A stretch of 64,000 bases of DNA from Hofstenia miamia (taxonomy: Eukaryota; Xenacoelomorpha; Acoela), in the NCBI GenBank assembly GCA_004352715.1, contig SCFE01000070.1, positions 1,424,560 to 1,488,559 on the forward strand, written 5' to 3'. The notes under the pieces are model-generated. The model did no database searches and had not been told where the DNA came from. It was given only the letters and a program-made list of their open reading frames with translations. Shown piece by piece: positions 11,633 to 23,429 of this stretch. Numbering within the stretch: position 1 is the first letter of the stretch; each line of letters starts with the position of its first letter. The translations under genes were made by a program, and so were the position numbers.

Positions 11633-13740
11633 TCATAGTTCACCTAAAATGTCTTCATGGTATGTCGATGGTTTCCAGTGATGCTTAGGTTTCTGTTTTT
11701 GCTTTTCTTTCATTGCCTTCTCATATGTTGGAGGTGCCAGAGGCTTCGAAGTTGACAAGTGTTCGCATAACTCAAGAGTAGTCACTGTCATTAATTTATC
11801 TACATTGTGTTTTGATGATTGAAAGTGAAGGTTTTCATCTTTTAGTTTAATTGATTGTGAAAAATCCTCTGATTTAATTTCTATGACTTTCGTAGTTTTA
11901 GTTTTCTTATTGCATGAAAGTTTGCTTTTAATTAGATTTTTCAGATTTTGAATGGTTTTCCAAGCACGGTCTGCAAGTAAGAGAAGTCCAATTAATAATG
12001 AAATGAAAGTCCACTTATCTAGACCAGTAGTTTCATTTCCAACAAATATAATACCATCCTTCCAACGTATCATGAGATTGACAATTGAATTATTTACTCC
12101 TCGGGAGAAAGTCATTTCCTGATTTATTCTAACATTTTTAGTGACACCTTCAATCTGAAATAGTTCTTTTGATATAGTGATAAAAGGTTTAGTTTCTGCA
12201 GATATAAAGAACCAAGAGTATTCGTTTATCATTTTTGAAAGTATTTCCAATTTTGACACCTTTGTTGTAGCACCATACACTTCTTTTCTCACTGATTGAA
12301 AGGACTGAGTAATTAAGCCCCATGCACCAGCTTCTTTCTCAACCACATTTACATGCATTGATACAAATACTTTTTCAAGCCAATTTCCTGTTCCATTTGC
12401 TATAATTAAGCGAAATGGCGCAATATCATCAGGTACGTTTTCTAGCAGAGCTTCATTAATAATACCACAAATATCATCCAGCACTTTTTTTTGAACCTCA
12501 ACAGATTTTTGGGTATATTCATTGAAATGAGTGGATGTCCCGGCAAGGCTATTAGCAAATTGCAAATCCGTATATGTGGATGAAGTATCAAATGTTGAAG
12601 AACTTAAGTGTGTTGATGTCGTGGTCTTTTCAAAAGTGGCAGTGGGAAGTGTTGTAGTTTTTATTGAGGATGTAGTTGTCGACTGCTCTAATGTTGTGCT
12701 TTCTACCTGTCCTGTAGATTCCAATTCTGTAGTTTTTGTTGTTTCTACTGGAGTACTTGATTCTATTAGGATTGTTGTCAATGTAGTTTGTTTATTTTCA
12801 GAAGAGATACTAGGGGAATTTGTTGAAACAAACTCTGGAGTTGTTGATGTCGAAATGATTGTGGAAATTACTGGTGTTGTAGATGTAGCATCTGTAATTT
12901 TTACAGGAGTACTAGATTCTAGTGAAATAGTTGTTGATGAAATGACTGAATTTTCAGTTGAAATACTGGGGGTATCTGTCGTAGTAAACTCTGAGGTTGT
13001 TGACTGTTCTGTGGTAGTAGTCATCATTGGTGTTGAAGTGGCAACTTCTGTAGTTTTTTGTGGTGTGCTAGCTTCAAGTAACATAGTCGTTGTTATTTGT
13101 GAAGTAGTTTCAGCTGGGGTCGAAGTTTCAAATATGGTAGACGTAAATTCTGTTGTGGTTGGCTTTGAAGTAGTAGTAGTAGTGGTTTTTATGTTTTTAG
13201 TTTGCACATTATTTAATGTGGTTGCTGTTCTTACATAATTTATTATATCTTCATAATGATATATTGCAATTTTACAATCAGATGTTATTGATCCGTCTAG
13301 CATACCTGCTTTTAATCCTGTATTTTCACATTGTTTTATTGTGGAATATTCAATCTCGAGACAAGCACGATACTCAATACAATCTTGTGAATGATAATCT
13401 GATATGCAATCTTTATACTCGCAATCTGCAAAGTTGAGACATTTACACATTTTTCTCGGTACAGGATCAAGGCCTTTACAATCAGAAGGACTAGTACGCC
13501 TTTGACGATGTGATTCTTCACAATTGGATTTATCAATAATCGATGCAACAGCAGCTTTTTGCGCCCAATTAGGCAAAGACTTCAAATGATAGTACATTTC
13601 TTTGTTGGCAAAATCGGAAATGGATAACAATACTTCCATTTGTTGAATATCACATTTTTCTTGGGACTGATATTTCTGCAGTGGTCTTCTCACTTCACAA
13701 TTTCTATATGTGATTCCATTACCGAGAATTAATATGGCTA
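11633..13740 (-). CDS. Gene A, large exon: mucin-like two-helix membrane protein
   Basis: This 701-codon open exon has no credible start codon. It begins at a splice acceptor (CTTTTACTTTTTAG, then CCATATTAATTC) in phase 1 and ends at a TAA. In order it encodes a hydrophobic ILILGNGITYRNCE entry; a Cys-rich domain to about residue 165 (SLPNWAQKAAVASI, CKCLNFADCEYKDC, CIEYRAC); a Thr/Ser/Pro-rich mucin-like stalk at about 180-395 with 52-residue tandem units; a conserved membrane-proximal domain at about 415-570 (PFRLIIANGTGNW, GAWGLITQSFQSVRKEV); a helix (WTFISLLIGLLLLADRAW) at about 575-590; and a tail of about 110 residues with PPTY. It is paralogous to the exon at 43.1-44.9 kb. The likely first exon is at 27.3-27.5 kb. 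A DEG/ENaC-like channel subunit is one possibility; no known family was recognised with certainty. Confidence 0.75.
11723..11734 (-). other. PPxY motif in the cytoplasmic tail of gene A
   Basis: The codons read Pro-Pro-Thr-Tyr within PLAPPTYEKA. PPxY motifs bind WW domains, for example of Nedd4-type ubiquitin ligases. The paralogue B tail lacks it. Confidence 0.5.
12690..13140 (-). repeat. 156-bp coding tandem repeat in gene A stalk
   Basis: Two 52-residue units with diverged copies at both sides can be aligned (ASTPQKTTEV...ISLE and SSTPVKITDA...ILIE, then SSTPVETTK). Composition is almost entirely Thr, Ser, Pro, Glu, Val and Ile, as in O-glycosylated stalks. Confidence 0.75.
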
Positions 13741-13786
13741 AAAAGTAAAAGTAAATTCAAATAAAATATATCAAATACTAATAACT

Positions 13787-15581
13787 AGGGCAACACAACC
13801 GCAAATATAACCTAAAAATATCAAAATATGACCTAAACATGTTCAAAATATGACTTTTTAATGACTTTATGATTTTTTGACGATTCATAGACAGAAAAAA
13901 ACCAAAAATAAAATAAATTCGACTCTAAAACTTTATTATTATTGGTTAAAGTAAAAGAGCATATGCATTTCGACATTTTCCTTGCAAAAATTTCGATCTT
14001 TGGAGAGGAGTTTTTTCAGAATGCTGAAGCTTCTCTCAACAGCAACCGATGTCGGGCAGCACTGTTGGAGGGCTGCATAGAGGGATAGTGGTATAGAGTC
14101 CCTTGTTGTGTTAACGATCTCGAAAGTTTGGTTCTTGGCCAGGCGTTCTTGGAAATACGCCCCAATTTTGAATGGATCTTCCGCAAATTTGCTGGAAGCT
14201 GTTGTGCTACCTCCCAAAACTCCCCTATTGTTAAGGTTGATGTCTCCACATTGTGTAGAGTGGGGATCAGGCACGAATAATATTTTGATATCTCCACTAG
14301 TTTTGCCACCAAACCCTACTGCTCAATGGCAATCTTAGCATTTCTTACTAGAACCCCTCCTCAGGACCAATCTTCGACTACTCACCAAATTTCGGGAAAG
14401 TTCTCAGCATAGAAGTTTGCAGCTCTTAGCCAGCTACCCCCATCAAGTTACCACAGGCTACGGTATAGAAGGAATACCTTGTTCTTGAAGGGAATTTCGG
14501 CGATTTCGGTTTCTAGTTGTTGCCACTTTCATAGTTGCGATGAGCTTGTCAACATTCGAATAATGTGCGCGAATATGCATTTGCAGTTATGTAACAAATG
14601 CGCGACACATGTGACGTGAAATAATCTCGGAAATAGTGCACTGAGTAGCCCTGTTACCCTTAGCATGTACTTGGCAGCGTCTGATACCATCAAGACAAAC
14701 TGACTTCGTGAAATACCCAAATCTTTGACAGTGTCGTCTATGGTCCGTGCAACAAATTGACCGTACAAGGAACCCTCGATAAATTAACAGGCATAAAGAT
14801 GTTTTTCCAGATGGCAGAATATCCTCGACAAGAATGTTCTTGTCCTTGAGTTCCTCACGGATCTTGTTTTTCTCCAACTGGCTGAGATGCTTAAGGGTTT
14901 TGCGAGCTGTTATTTCACTGGGAAGGTTTTTGCCTAGTGATTTGAAAAGTTCTCGAAGGGATGGGTGTCGTAATTTGTGGAATAGAATGTTTGCAGCAGC
15001 AAAAGATCGAATACTTGCTCATGGAATGTGTGTCAGCACTGAAATTCAAAAATGACTGTTGGCCCGAATTTGAAGGTACCTCAAGATCATGGATGAATTG
15101 TTGATGCTTCCTGGACTTTCTATGTTGCTCAACATGAAAAGCTTTGTCGTGTTTCAAAGGTGCTTCACACCCAATACAGAATAAAGTTTTTCCATCTGGG
15201 GTGGCATTAAATTCACTGGGGTAAGTATCACATATCTGCTTAATTTTCTTGGAATCAGTTCTTGCGGTCTTTGGCATTTCTGGTTTGTTAGTAGCAGACA
15301 ATCGTAGATGCAAACAAACTCGACAGGTTTACATAGAACTATCATAAGCCGTCACAGAGAAGAAATCTGAAATGCACACTGGGTTTGTTTACATAAATGC
15401 AACTGGGTTTGTTTACATAAAAAATTTGAAATACACTCAAAGGCACACAGGAAAATTTTGCAATTTGTATACAAATATGAATTTATGACTTTTCAACTTA
15501 AAATATGACCTAAAACTCTAAAATCGAGAAATATGACTTTTTAATGACTTTATATAACTTTATGACTTTATCGTTGCCTTA
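13787..15581 (-). mobile_element. hAT transposon with defective transposase, TSD CTAATAAC
   Basis: The element starts TAGGGCAAC at 13787 and ends GTTGCCTTA at 15581. It is bounded by the perfect 8-bp direct repeat CTAATAAC (13779-13786 and 15582-15589). Its ends carry several spaced ATATGACCTAAA/ATGACTTT motifs, a common subterminal arrangement in hAT elements. It carries a broken transposase on the minus strand. It sits 47 bp from the acceptor of gene A's large exon, so it is intronic. The segment from 14032 onward is repeated at 15606-17178. Confidence 0.9.
13939..15313 (-). pseudogene. hAT transposase with BED-like N-terminus, frameshifted
   Basis: The N-terminal part (15313-14915) has a zinc-finger-like block, LFCIGCEAPLKHDKAFHVEQ with following HRKSRKH, of the C2H2/BED type used by hAT transposases to bind their ends. 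The middle (about 14880-14530) is split over two frames. The C-terminal part (14274-13939) ends with VERSFSILKKLLSKDRNF, the hAT dimerisation signature. Several frameshifts and stops break the protein. The general plan resembles CGGBP1-type hAT proteins. Confidence 0.8.
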
Positions 15582-15604
15582 CTAATAACAATGTAAATAA
15601 ATAC

Positions 15605-15605
15605 N
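15605..15605. other. Single-N contig join
   Basis: The 1573 bases before this N (14032-15604) are repeated after it (15606-17178), as expected if two overlapping contigs were placed end to end without merging. Confidence 0.85.
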
Positions 15606-17178
15606 TCTCTCAACAGCAACCGATGTCGGGCAGCACTGTTGGAGGGCTGCATAGAGGGATAGTGGTATAGAGTCCCTTGTTGTGTTAACGATCTCGAAAG
15701 TTTGGTTCTTGGCCAGGCGTTCTTGGAAATACGCCCCAATTTTGAATGGATCTTCCGCAAATTTGCTGGAAGCTGTTGTGCTACCTCCCAAAACTCCCCT
15801 ATTGTTAAGGTTGATGTCTCCACATTGTGTAGAGTGGGGATCAGGCACGAATAATATTTTGATATCTCCACTAGTTTTGCCACCAAACCCTACTGCTCAA
15901 TGGCAATCTTAGCATTTCTTACTAGAACCCCTCCTCAGGACCAATCTTCGACTACTCACCAAATTTCGGGAAAGTTCTCAGCATAGAAGTTTGCAGCTCT
16001 TAGCCAGCTACCCCCATCAAGTTACCACAGGCTACGGTATAGAAGGAATACCTTGTTCTTGAAGGGAATTTCGGCGATTTCGGTTTCTAGTTGTTGCCAC
16101 TTTCATAGTTGCGATGAGCTTGTCAACATTCGAATAATGTGCGCGAATATGCATTTGCAGTTATGTAACAAATGCGCGACACATGTGACGTGAAATAATC
16201 TCGGAAATAGTGCACTGAGTAGCCCTGTTACCCTTAGCATGTACTTGGCAGCGTCTGATACCATCAAGACAAACTGACTTCGTGAAATACCCAAATCTTT
16301 GACAGTGTCGTCTATGGTCCGTGCAACAAATTGACCGTACAAGGAACCCTCGATAAATTAACAGGCATAAAGATGTTTTTCCAGATGGCAGAATATCCTC
16401 GACAAGAATGTTCTTGTCCTTGAGTTCCTCACGGATCTTGTTTTTCTCCAACTGGCTGAGATGCTTAAGGGTTTTGCGAGCTGTTATTTCACTGGGAAGG
16501 TTTTTGCCTAGTGATTTGAAAAGTTCTCGAAGGGATGGGTGTCGTAATTTGTGGAATAGAATGTTTGCAGCAGCAAAAGATCGAATACTTGCTCATGGAA
16601 TGTGTGTCAGCACTGAAATTCAAAAATGACTGTTGGCCCGAATTTGAAGGTACCTCAAGATCATGGATGAATTGTTGATGCTTCCTGGACTTTCTATGTT
16701 GCTCAACATGAAAAGCTTTGTCGTGTTTCAAAGGTGCTTCACACCCAATACAGAATAAAGTTTTTCCATCTGGGGTGGCATTAAATTCACTGGGGTAAGT
16801 ATCACATATCTGCTTAATTTTCTTGGAATCAGTTCTTGCGGTCTTTGGCATTTCTGGTTTGTTAGTAGCAGACAATCGTAGATGCAAACAAACTCGACAG
16901 GTTTACATAGAACTATCATAAGCCGTCACAGAGAAGAAATCTGAAATGCACACTGGGTTTGTTTACATAAATGCAACTGGGTTTGTTTACATAAAAAATT
17001 TGAAATACACTCAAAGGCACACAGGAAAATTTTGCAATTTGTATACAAATATGAATTTATGACTTTTCAACTTAAAATATGACCTAAAACTCTAAAATCG
17101 AGAAATATGACTTTTTAATGACTTTATATAACTTTATGACTTTATCGTTGCCTTACTAATAACAATGTAAATAAATAC
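15606..17178 (-). repeat. Apparent duplicate of 14032-15604 (assembly overlap)
   Basis: This segment repeats most of the hAT element, including its right end, the same target duplication and 15 bp of host flank beyond it (AATGTAAATAAATAC). A second real insertion would not carry the same host flank. All transposase frames here are identical to those at 14.0-15.3 kb. It should not be counted as a second copy. Confidence 0.85.
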
Positions 17179-17199
17179 TCTACACTGTAAATTGCCTGT

Positions 17200-17290
17200 A
17201 TCACATGTAAGGGTTGGGTATACCCGCGTGGGTTAGGTATAGTTTTTTAAAAATTTGCAGGTGTGGGTTGGGTAAAAAATTTAACAAGTG
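17200..17290. repeat. Cluster of GGGTTGGGTA-like motifs
   Basis: The motif GGGTT(G/A)GGTA appears about three times in 80 bp, once next to the inverted form TACCC. Such clusters resemble the subterminal motif arrays of hAT-type ends, but no element border could be set. Confidence 0.35.
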
Positions 17291-17572
17291 CAAGTAAATT
17301 TTAAGTTGTTTCATAGCCTATCATCAATGCATTGATATGAGTTAGGATTCCATAATTCGGATGAAGCTGTAATGTATTGAATAACATTTAAAATTATATA
17401 TTAGAAGGAATTCATAGAGGAAACATCATTGTCGGTAGTGGTTTGCTCAGTTACATTGTCTTGTGATGTGAAAAAAACTAAATTGACTTAGGATTAACTT
17501 AATCTCATTGCTACAATATGCAGTTCATGCATATATAAATATATAAATACAAAATTTATGTATATATATATA

Positions 17573-18758
17573 CACTGCGGGATAAATGTTTTCGTACCAC
17601 CTTTATACATGAAAATTCGCGTTGCTAGAAGAAAATTGTGACAAATTTTTTCGTACCCCTTACAAAATTCATCAAAACGTCTCAACAAGAAATTTTTTCC
17701 CCTTTATTAATGAAACAAGGCAGAAATCTACTATGTAAAAATATAAATAAACTTGTTAGGACATCAGAGAAGTTTAAGTTTAAGTCATTTATGGGCTCAT
17801 CTATCCGTTTATCCAGAATTCTCAAATTTGCAAGTTGGAAGCCACTTGTACAATTCGGCATACTACAAACGTTCTCGATAATATTTAGGTCAGAGCTTTG
17901 ACTCAAGTCCAAATTCTTGGAAAAAAATCCATGGTCTTCCTAGAGATATGGACACTTCAACTACCCTGTTGCAAAATTATTCTATCCATAGGACATTCCA
18001 CATTAAAGGTATTGCAGTATTTTGCATTAATTCGATGTAAGTGTCAGAAGTTACACGGCCAAGCAGTTTTTTAAGGAATATCAAACCATTAGAGAAAAGC
18101 ATACCCCACACCAGAATAGACCCTCCTCTAAACTGCCGTTTGTTCAGCAAAATGCTGTACTTTTTTTCAATCCACGAGCGTAAGTTGTTGGGACTATCTA
18201 AATGGACTTTTTTCTCGTCCATGAAACTACGCAATTCCAATTTTTTGTTGAAATTAATCACTGGGTACATAGGTGGACTCTTTCTTCTCGGTGTTGTTTT
18301 TTCAAAACAATTGAAAACTTGCCATTTTTGACAATGCTCAAACAACCGTTTTCTTGGAGAACTGCATTTTTGCTTTTTAAACAATTTTTTGAGACTGTTA
18401 TTTTTCCCATTTTCCTTATCAGTTCCTGAATTGTTCTCTTTAGTTTCAATTTTTCGAATCCGGATACTTATGGTTTGGGCCCTTCTTTAGTTTTTGTCTG
18501 CAATAGTCGTTCTTGATCATGCATTGAACCGTTGATTTTGAAAGTTTCCATTCGGATTGAATTTTCTTGTAAGAAAGACCTTCACCATGTATAATTTTGA
18601 CCAAGCGCACAACTTCTTGTGAATGCCTAATGATAACGTGACAATACGTCATATGTTATTAAGTATAATATTTGTCACCGCAATTGAATCTCAACTTACA
18701 ATGAACCACTTAATAATAGCCCAAAAACGATCGGTACGAAAAAATTTGTCCCGCATTG
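17573..18758 (-). mobile_element. Full-length but decayed Tc1/mariner element
   Basis: The ends are CACTGCGGGATAAATG at 17573 and the complement of CAATGCGGGACAAATT at 18758, with TA on both sides (17571-17572, 18759-18760). The 1186-bp length is near that expected for an autonomous element. The transposase is on the minus strand. Confidence 0.85.
17660..18652 (-). pseudogene. Tc1/mariner transposase, three or more frames
   Basis: The N-terminal part (18652-18446) is a helix-turn-helix binding domain (EVVRLVKIIHGEGLSYKKIQ, then SKSTVQCMI). The middle (18384-17977) has the DDE core entry, FRGGSILVWGMLFSNGLIFL with DTYIELMQ. The end (17912-17682) has LSQSSDLNIIENV, matching the SPDLNPIEN block. 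Frameshifts separate the parts, so the protein is not functional. Confidence 0.8.
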
Positions 18759-18760
18759 TA

Positions 18761-20640
18761 TATATAATGACTAAGCACGTAGATGCAATTTATTTGGAAA
18801 ATTATATTAATATATCTCAATTAACAAATTCAAATTCAAAAACAGTATTGTTGTTAGTAGAATGCTTCATTTGATCATGGAATAATTATATTTCGTCATA
18901 TTTAAAACTCAGCAAACCTTTACTCGATTAATGTAGCGAAGTCTTTGTGTAATTTTGTAAGCGTTTTTTTATCACAATTTTAAACTACCACACAACCCTT
19001 GCTTTTCATTTCCAAGTTTGTATAAATACATGTATTTGTAAACCTATGCAGTAACATAATGCAATAAATGCAGAATGAAAAATTGTATGGCATAACAAGT
19101 ATTGCATTGTATTACATTTGGAACATGAGAGACTGATATTCTAGAGCCATGTAAATATCTTATACCGAATTGCATGCAACAACATGAACTGACATTAAGA
19201 TAGCTAGCTTAAAAAGAGACCAGATAATGTGTATATTGCACGGTGGCCTTTTTTACAATATAATCTGCTTTCTATAGGAAAGATAAATTGCGCCTAAACA
19301 ATTTTACTGATATGTTCAGATGTGAGCATACTTTTCGTTACAATTCTTTTCTAAGCCCACTTATAAGAAAAACGATTCTATAAAATTAAATTATATTTAG
19401 GTTTGGTGGCAGAGAACTTATGGGAAAAGAAATTCACAGATTTTCTTCTCGATCAAACACAAAAAATTACATGCAAGCACAAACACCAAATATATGTATC
19501 TTAACAGATTTTTTTTAATTTTCGATATAGATGTTATTCAACGCAAGGATACTGTCTTATCAAATTTATCAAACGGTTTTTCGAATCAACAACAGAATTT
19601 TGATAGTATATATTAAATTATCACAGAATCTTTCAATTTGTTTCGTTAATTTGTTTGTGGAATAAATAAATTAAGAATCAGAAACATAAAATGAAGGTGT
19701 AGTCGAAAAAACTGTTTCTGGGATAGCATCTGACAAATAATAGAGAAAAAATTATGTCTTTGTGGCTGAAGTGTTCTTCCTATTTATAAAATCTAGATGT
19801 TAGTCACACATGGAAACATCAAGCATCATATAACGGAGTCACGAAATACTAATTTTTCAAAATTTTCTAAACTTACAATTTCAAAGTAAAATAGTTACTT
19901 AAGACAGCTATTGCATTTTTAAACTTGTATTGCTTGTAAAAAATATGTTTCAATTTCCATCCCTTTCCTCAATTTCATTGGCTCAACGTCATACCATTGT
20001 GATAGGTATTTTCATTAAATTTTACATACAGAATCACGTCATGTAGGGAGGTGAAAATAATGGATGAAAAATAAAACATAATATTTACAAAGAATATATA
20101 TTATTAAAATGTAGTACAAGTTTTAGGCAACTTTTTTGAAAATTGAAATTTTAGGAAATGACTCCATTGAAGTCACACTTAATTTGTTTAATATTGCACA
20201 GAATTTAGAAATGGATGAAAATTCATTTATCAATGCAAGATATGCAATGCATATTGTGCATGTATACCATGTACTCTGAAATAACTGTGCATAAATATAC
20301 GAATATAATTTGAACTTAATTTTTTACGTAATTCCTAGAGGCTAGAGCTTGTTCATGCCCCACGTATTTATGCATAAATATATCATGCATTGCAAGCATA
20401 TATGCAAAATGTTATGATTTTCTAATTATTTTATTTCGCCTAGAGATAGACGTGGATAGAACAGGGAAGGGCCCGCCGGATTTGGTTCGAAAAATTTTAA
20501 AAATGCTCCGAAATTTCAAAAAATAGATATACCTATGTTTTATTTAAATAAACCAAAGGCAGTAAATGCCATATAATTTGTAAACATTCTGTTGAAAATG
20601 GAACTTACATTTTGAAATTTTTCATTAGTATTTAGCATAC
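18761..20640. other. No gene or element recognised
   Basis: AT-rich sequence within the proposed first intron of gene A. Repeated ATGCATAAATATA-type words occur at about 20230-20410; nothing else can be assigned. Confidence 0.4.
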
Positions 20641-20647
20641 CCTACTA

Positions 20648-20650
20648 TTG

Positions 20651-20690
<40 letters not shown>

Positions 20691-20700
20691 TGTATATATA
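20648..20700. repeat. (TA)n/(TATG) microsatellite
   Basis: Interrupted TA dinucleotide run directly beside the outer end of a transposase remnant. Confidence 0.9.
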
Positions 20701-21430
20701 GAGTACCCGAAAAATCTCTGTGCAGTAAAATGAAGGAGAAATATCCTCCTTCTATTTCTAGACAGTCTCTCAAGAGTTTTTCTATGTTCGAAGAGGTCAT
20801 TTTCAAAGTTTGGGAAGTAATTTGTTCAATGTTAGTGGTAATCACCATTTGAAGTTCCAAAACGTGTGTGAATTCCTGAAGAAAACCCTTCCTTCAAGCA
20901 CTCTGTAAAAAATGGTCAAGTCAGGTTACAGAGCAGATCACAGCGTTCGAGAGATTTCACTGTCCTCTAAAAAGCTGCATATTGGCCACAGTGGGGTGGC
21001 AGGTTATGTTATCCTGCTGGAAACATGACTTGTCTCGGTTGAAATATTTGGTTGCAGCATCGTTCTAAATTGATGGATTCCGTAAAGAAAATGGGACCAA
21101 TTATACATAGGCGAAAGATAGCACACCAAACATTCGTAAAGATTTGCAACACTCAAGGGGGTATTTTGAGAACTTAAAAAGCCGTATAGATACAACATAT
21201 CAGGTCCATTATATCCTCATCATTTTTTGATACGAACTCTTGAAATCATCTGCAGAAAAGAGCCTTTGCTTCGCACCCGCTTCTCTCAAGTCATGAAGAA
21301 CTGTTACTTTATATGGACGAAGGGATAGCTTCTTCCAGATGTCATTAAAAAATATGCTCTTAATAGCGACATGAATAGCTTAAAATAGCGATATGCTAGA
21401 CAGAACACATTTTCAAAACAATCTAAGTAT
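20700..21430 (-). pseudogene. Tc1/mariner-superfamily transposase remnant
   Basis: On the minus strand the N-terminal part includes LRPYKVTVLHDLREAGAKQR followed by LFSADDF, a common junction between the binding domain and the catalytic core in mariner-like proteins (KLKPYK...L...D...R). Further on, frames at 21198-21004 and 20860-20645 carry core and C-terminal remnants. Many stops are present. The border near 20700 (GAGTACCCGAAAAATC) may be one terminus; the partner was not found. Confidence 0.55.
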
Positions 21431-21843
21431 GTGTATACATTCGCACATGTTAGTTATAGGTCTTTTCACAAAAGCTTAAGTACTGACAATACAGGCTCAA
21501 CTGATGCCTGAGTAGTGGTCATAACGTGTAGCTTATCTCTAGTCTAAGTAAGATTTCTCAAGAATAAAAATGCAGTTATTTCTAAAACAATTATTGTCAT
21601 TTAGAAAATCAGCATCTGCTAAATCTATTCAACCATTATTAGGACATGTGCATCAACCATGTTGGACAGCAAGTTGATCCTTTTGATCGTCATATCTTAC
21701 AAACATGGATTTATCGTTAGCATTTTTTTGTGTTTCAGTAGTTATTAGTAGATTTGTGTTCATTGGAATAAATATATATTTTTATTAACAATATATTTGC
21801 TTAACCTCCTTGCAATGTATTTACATATATATATATATATATA

Positions 21844-22373
21844 CAGGGTCCGCCATAAGTCACTACGAGTTTTTTTCTGTTATAAGCATAGAAATGTATT
21901 GACAAGTTTTAATCTCAGCTAACAGTGTATAATTGTTTCTTATTGGTTCAAACAGACATTCAAAAAATAGCTATCGATTACACACTTAAAATTCGACACC
22001 TTAAAATTCAATATCTATGTTTTATAAATATCTATGACCTTATTTTAAACACGTTCTTATTTCATTATACTGTCAGGTTTGCAAGATGTGTGCTGTTCGA
22101 GAGGATGTTAGTCAATGGGCATTATAAGATAGGAATTATTGCGTCTCAAGGGGGTACTTATTTATAGGGGCCCTAAAACAAGTAGTCTGCAATGAGATTA
22201 CCAACATAATGGTCTCCAAGTGGACCCATTTGACATTTAATTCATAGTTATCTTGCCTATATATTTTATCTGCTATACCTGTACCTATACCTGAATTATA
22301 CAGTTTTTTAAAAAAGTATATTTTACTCTTTCTTATTAAACAAAAAACTCGTAGTGACTTATGGCGGACCCTG
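21844..22373. mobile_element. Mariner-type MITE with 32-bp perfect inverted repeats
   Basis: Perfect terminal inverted repeats of 32 bp (21844-21875 and 22342-22373, starting CAGGGTCCGCCATAAGTC) are flanked by TA (21842-21843, 22374-22375). The 530-bp interior has no transposase sequence. Perfect repeat arms suggest recent insertion. Confidence 0.9.
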
Positions 22374-22429
22374 TATATTTATATATAAGAAATTATCTAC
22401 CTACTGCTATACGTGCAGAATGATTTAGA

Positions 22430-23429
22430 NNNNNNNNNNNNNNNNNNNNNNNNNNNNNNNNNNNNNNNNNNNNNNNNNNNNNNNNNNNNNNNNNNNNNNN
22501 NNNNNNNNNNNNNNNNNNNNNNNNNNNNNNNNNNNNNNNNNNNNNNNNNNNNNNNNNNNNNNNNNNNNNNNNNNNNNNNNNNNNNNNNNNNNNNNNNNNN
22601 NNNNNNNNNNNNNNNNNNNNNNNNNNNNNNNNNNNNNNNNNNNNNNNNNNNNNNNNNNNNNNNNNNNNNNNNNNNNNNNNNNNNNNNNNNNNNNNNNNNN
22701 NNNNNNNNNNNNNNNNNNNNNNNNNNNNNNNNNNNNNNNNNNNNNNNNNNNNNNNNNNNNNNNNNNNNNNNNNNNNNNNNNNNNNNNNNNNNNNNNNNNN
22801 NNNNNNNNNNNNNNNNNNNNNNNNNNNNNNNNNNNNNNNNNNNNNNNNNNNNNNNNNNNNNNNNNNNNNNNNNNNNNNNNNNNNNNNNNNNNNNNNNNNN
22901 NNNNNNNNNNNNNNNNNNNNNNNNNNNNNNNNNNNNNNNNNNNNNNNNNNNNNNNNNNNNNNNNNNNNNNNNNNNNNNNNNNNNNNNNNNNNNNNNNNNN
23001 NNNNNNNNNNNNNNNNNNNNNNNNNNNNNNNNNNNNNNNNNNNNNNNNNNNNNNNNNNNNNNNNNNNNNNNNNNNNNNNNNNNNNNNNNNNNNNNNNNNN
23101 NNNNNNNNNNNNNNNNNNNNNNNNNNNNNNNNNNNNNNNNNNNNNNNNNNNNNNNNNNNNNNNNNNNNNNNNNNNNNNNNNNNNNNNNNNNNNNNNNNNN
23201 NNNNNNNNNNNNNNNNNNNNNNNNNNNNNNNNNNNNNNNNNNNNNNNNNNNNNNNNNNNNNNNNNNNNNNNNNNNNNNNNNNNNNNNNNNNNNNNNNNNN
23301 NNNNNNNNNNNNNNNNNNNNNNNNNNNNNNNNNNNNNNNNNNNNNNNNNNNNNNNNNNNNNNNNNNNNNNNNNNNNNNNNNNNNNNNNNNNNNNNNNNNN
23401 NNNNNNNNNNNNNNNNNNNNNNNNNNNNN
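22430..23429. other. Scaffold gap, 1000 N
   Basis: Exactly 1000 Ns, so a default-size gap whose true length is unknown. The missing sequence probably includes the front of the LINE that follows. Confidence 0.95.

Noticed and set aside
12531-13238. 235-codon Val-rich plus-strand frame
   Set aside because: It is the antisense of the Thr/Ser-rich stalk of gene A (ACN/TCN codons read backwards give Val-rich text).
14108-15055. Plus-strand frames of 76 and 73 codons within the hAT
   Set aside because: Antisense shadows of the minus-strand transposase.
15606-17178. Second hAT copy as evidence for tandem transposition
   Set aside because: The duplicate includes host flank and starts at an N; assembly overlap is more likely.
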